DNA from: an uncultured Halioglobus sp.
GTDB taxonomy: Bacteria; Pseudomonadota; Gammaproteobacteria; Pseudomonadales; Halieaceae
DNA: 7,970 nt
NCBI GenBank assembly: GCA_905480565.1
Contig: CAJQQW010000082.1
Span: forward strand, 1 to 7,970
Reading direction: 5' to 3'
The position numbers and the translations under genes are program-made. Within the stretch, counting starts at the first letter, position 1. Each line of letters begins with the position of its first letter. This document shows, piece by piece, positions 6,499-7,970 of the stretch. The notes below the pieces were generated by a model. It was not told the origin of the DNA. It worked only from the letters and a program-made list of their open reading frames with translations, and searched no databases.

Positions 6499-7221
6499 TC
6501 ACGAGGCGTGCGTTACACGGGCCGTAAACTTGTAACCTATTCCTCGCATAGTTTTAATAAGTGCTGGATTGCCTGGATCTTTCTCGATTTTCTTACGAAT
6601 TTTTCCAATTAAAACATCTATACTCCTGTCGTTGGCTATCCAGTCACGCCCCTTAACATAGTCCATAATCTGGTCTCTAGTTAATACTTTGTTAGCATTA
6701 GTGACAAGAGCAGCGAGTATTTGAAACTCATAACCGGTTAAACGTACGTCCTCTCCGGCGGTTGACTTCAGTTCATGCGACGCTATATCCAGTATCCAAT
6801 CTGAAAATAATAGCACCGATTTTTTCCTATTATCTCCAGCGACAGATTTATCCAGAATGCGACGCAACACGCTACGCACTCTTGCTAACAACTCCCGTTC
6901 ATCGACGGGTTTTACAAGGTAATCATCTGCGCCTCCTTCGAGGCCGACTATTTCGTCTACTTTATCTGACGATCCTGTCAAAATAATAATACCGACATCT
7001 GATATGTGACGAAGATTGCGGCAAATATCGAGGCCGTGTTCGCCTGGCATATTGAGGTCAAGCAGAATCAAATCTGGCAGAAAGCTTTGCATGCACTCGC
7101 GCATTTCCTCGCCGTTTGCCGCCGCTGCAACGGTATAGCCAGCGGATGATAGATACCGCCGCAGGATTCGGCATATTCTCATATCATCATCGACGACCAA
7201 AATGTTCGCGTCTTCACTCAT
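6499..7221 (-). CDS. OmpR/PhoB-family response regulator
   Basis: This 240-residue two-component regulator binds DNA after phosphorylation. The receiver domain (about 5-118) has the acidic pocket D12/D13, the phospho-acceptor D55 in LILLDLNMPG, the switch Thr T82 in ILTGS and the conserved K104 in LVKP. All catalytic residues are intact. The winged-helix output domain (about 135-235) includes LTGYEFQILAALV, the recognition region RSIDVLIGKIRKKIE and the wing TMRGIGYKF. The length is normal for the family. It points away from a PAS-domain sensor gene that starts 158 bases to its right, its likely partner kinase. The gene end lies 27 bases from the end of the convergent kinase gene. The ATG at 7219-7221 has no Shine-Dalgarno sequence, and the upstream frame holds no other start before a stop at 7252-7254. 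The regulated genes are unknown; repeats in the divergent gap suggest self-regulation. Confidence 0.95.
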   Translation of the reverse strand: MSEDANILVVDDDMRICRILRRYLSSAGYTVAAAANGEEMRECMQSFLPDLILLDLNMPGEHGLDICRNLRHISDVGIIILTGSSDKVDEIVGLEGGADDYLVKPVDERELLARVRSVLRRILDKSVAGDNRKKSVLLFSDWILDIASHELKSTAGEDVRLTGYEFQILAALVTNANKVLTRDQIMDYVKGRDWIANDRSIDVLIGKIRKKIEKDPGNPALIKTMRGIGYKFTARVTHAS

Positions 7222-7227
7222 TTTCTG

Positions 7228-7233
7228 ATTATA
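7228..7233 (-). promoter_or_regulatory. Consensus -10 box directly before the regulator start codon
   Basis: The minus strand reads TATAAT, a perfect -10 consensus, with only six bases (CAGAAA) before the ATG at 7221. A start at the usual distance would fall on the A of the ATG and give a leaderless mRNA. That fits the missing Shine-Dalgarno sequence. However, no good -35 box lies 16 to 18 bases upstream, and the gap is AT-rich enough for a chance match. Confidence 0.25.
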
Positions 7234-7260
7234 TTCACTGGATTCATAGGCTTATCTAAC

Positions 7261-7278
7261 ATTTGAAAGTATTTAAAT
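7261..7278. repeat. Imperfect 10-bp-spaced direct repeat near the regulator gene
   Basis: ATTTGAAA (7261-7268) and ATTTAAAT (7271-7278) share six of eight positions at 10-bp spacing. They lie 40 bases upstream of the regulator start. The second copy is itself a palindrome. This could be a second low-affinity site of the same regulator, but the region is AT-rich and the match may be chance. Confidence 0.25.
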
Positions 7279-7320
7279 GCGCTGTAAGGACACAAGAAAT
7301 AACCCGCCATTATTAATCCG

Positions 7321-7338
7321 ATTACAAAACATTACAAA
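7321..7338. promoter_or_regulatory. Direct repeat ATTACAAA with 10-bp period, candidate regulator site
   Basis: ATTACAAA occurs at 7321-7328 and exactly again at 7331-7338, one helical turn apart. OmpR/PhoB-family dimers bind head to tail to direct repeats at 10- to 11-bp spacing. The repeat lies in the gap between the divergent regulator and sensor genes, about 42 bases before the sensor ATG. Self-regulation is therefore a reasonable inference. Confidence 0.45.
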
Positions 7339-7379
7339 TAGAAATATTTTAGAAATAAACACCGTCTAGTGTGGCTTTG

Positions 7380-7970
7380 ATGAAAAAACATTTGATAACT
7401 CAATTTACGTTAATTGGCTTCCTATGTGGAATGGCATTTCCTGCTATCGCATGGGCGGTTGATTTATATCGGCTTGATTTACCCCTCAAGCTGTCGAGCC
7501 TAACTACGATTCACCAGAATAACGCCCTACATTATGTTATTGATGCTGCGCCCGTGTTGTTGAGTTTTATTTTTTTCACTATTGCCACCTTCTATACAAA
7601 AGCACTTAAAAAAACCTACTCGTCTTCCAGTACGTTACTGCTAAATACAATTCTGGAGACAATGGTTGATGGTTTTATCACTATTGACGATCGTGGCACC
7701 GTTTTGTCTTACAACCGCGGCGCCGAAAATATTTTCGGATATAAGGAAAAAGAAATTCGCGGAAGGAATGTCAGTGTATTGATGACAGAAACTGATTCAA
7801 AAGAGCAGGCTCAGTATCTTGCGAGTTATAGAAAAACCGGTGTAAATCATATATCAGAAACTTCCGGGAGAGAGGTCCGAGCTAAAAGAAAAGATGGCAG
7901 TATTTTTCCACTCACGATTACCATAAGCGAGATGTTTATCGATGAGAAACGCAGATTCGTCGGTGTTTTA
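7380..7970 (+). CDS. Membrane-bound PAS-domain sensor, probable histidine kinase (partial, 3' end outside window)
   Basis: The 197 visible residues run off the window without a stop. Two membrane segments lie at about 8-27 and 53-72, with a short loop outside the cytoplasm (28-52). The second begins with VIDAAPVLLSF, which resembles a two-helix N-terminal module common in PAS-type sensor kinases. A cytoplasmic PAS domain starts near residue 88: ILETMVDGFITIDDRG, then SYNRGAENIFGY (110-121), GRNVSVLM (128-135), the linker VRAKRKDGSIFPL (166-178) and the last strand RFVGVL. It is most like the FixL PAS domain. At the place where FixL has its haem-binding His, before the YLxxY stretch, I read Gln (about Q143), so haem binding is unlikely. 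The kinase domain would lie beyond the window; a PAS-GGDEF protein is possible, but the neighbouring regulator favours a kinase. GTG at 7371 and TTG at 7377 are in-frame alternative starts; the Shine-Dalgarno sequence is weak. Confidence 0.85.
   Translation, partial: MKKHLITQFTLIGFLCGMAFPAIAWAVDLYRLDLPLKLSSLTTIHQNNALHYVIDAAPVLLSFIFFTIATFYTKALKKTYSSSSTLLLNTILETMVDGFITIDDRGTVLSYNRGAENIFGYKEKEIRGRNVSVLMTETDSKEQAQYLASYRKTGVNHISETSGREVRAKRKDGSIFPLTITISEMFIDEKRRFVGVL

Noticed and set aside
1..7970. Mobile elements, CRISPR arrays, tRNA or rRNA genes, toxin-antitoxin or defence systems
   Set aside because: No transposase or integrase motifs, regularly spaced repeats, cloverleaf sequence or small paired genes were seen; every long frame is explained by the genes listed.

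Overview
The window looks like chromosomal DNA from a free-living Gram-negative bacterium, most likely a gammaproteobacterium. The base composition is moderate. The gene styles that suggest this are a GT-C type membrane glycosyltransferase, a short type I Baeyer-Villiger monooxygenase, an MDR7-like oxidoreductase and an OmpR-type response regulator. The assignment rests on protein style alone; no marker gene is present. I see no rRNA, tRNA, CRISPR array, transposase, integrase or phage gene.

Layout. (1) 1-2570, plus strand: a two-gene envelope unit. A three-helix protein with a large extracytoplasmic domain is followed directly by a polytopic GT-C-like glycosyltransferase. The second gene abuts the stop of the first, and both may use TTG starts. 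A short upstream reading-frame tail may be the end of an earlier gene. (2) 2571-2861: a non-coding gap between convergent genes, with a small AT-rich hairpin. (3) 2862-5544, minus strand: a Baeyer-Villiger monooxygenase gene and, 214 bases downstream, a zinc-less MDR quinone-oxidoreductase/alcohol-dehydrogenase-like gene. Together they suggest oxidation of ketones or related carbonyl compounds. (4) 5545-5748: a divergent control region with a perfect 11-bp inverted repeat. (5) 5749-6471, plus strand: a chloramphenicol-phosphotransferase-like P-loop kinase. (6) 6499-7221, minus strand: an OmpR/PhoB-family response regulator, convergent with the kinase gene. (7) 7222-7379: an AT-rich divergent control region with direct repeats at 10-bp spacing. 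(8) 7380 to the window end, plus strand: the start of a membrane-bound PAS-domain sensor, probably the histidine kinase partner of the regulator.

The regulator and sensor probably form a divergently transcribed two-component system, and the 10-bp repeats between them may be the regulator's own binding sites. The monooxygenase and MDR genes probably work on related substrates. The glycosyltransferase pair looks like part of a larger polysaccharide or envelope glycosylation locus lying mainly to the left. I found no clear evidence of a wholly new system. The most test-worthy signals are the two divergent control regions, the uncharacterised partner of the glycosyltransferase, and a FixL-like PAS domain that seems to lack the haem ligand.
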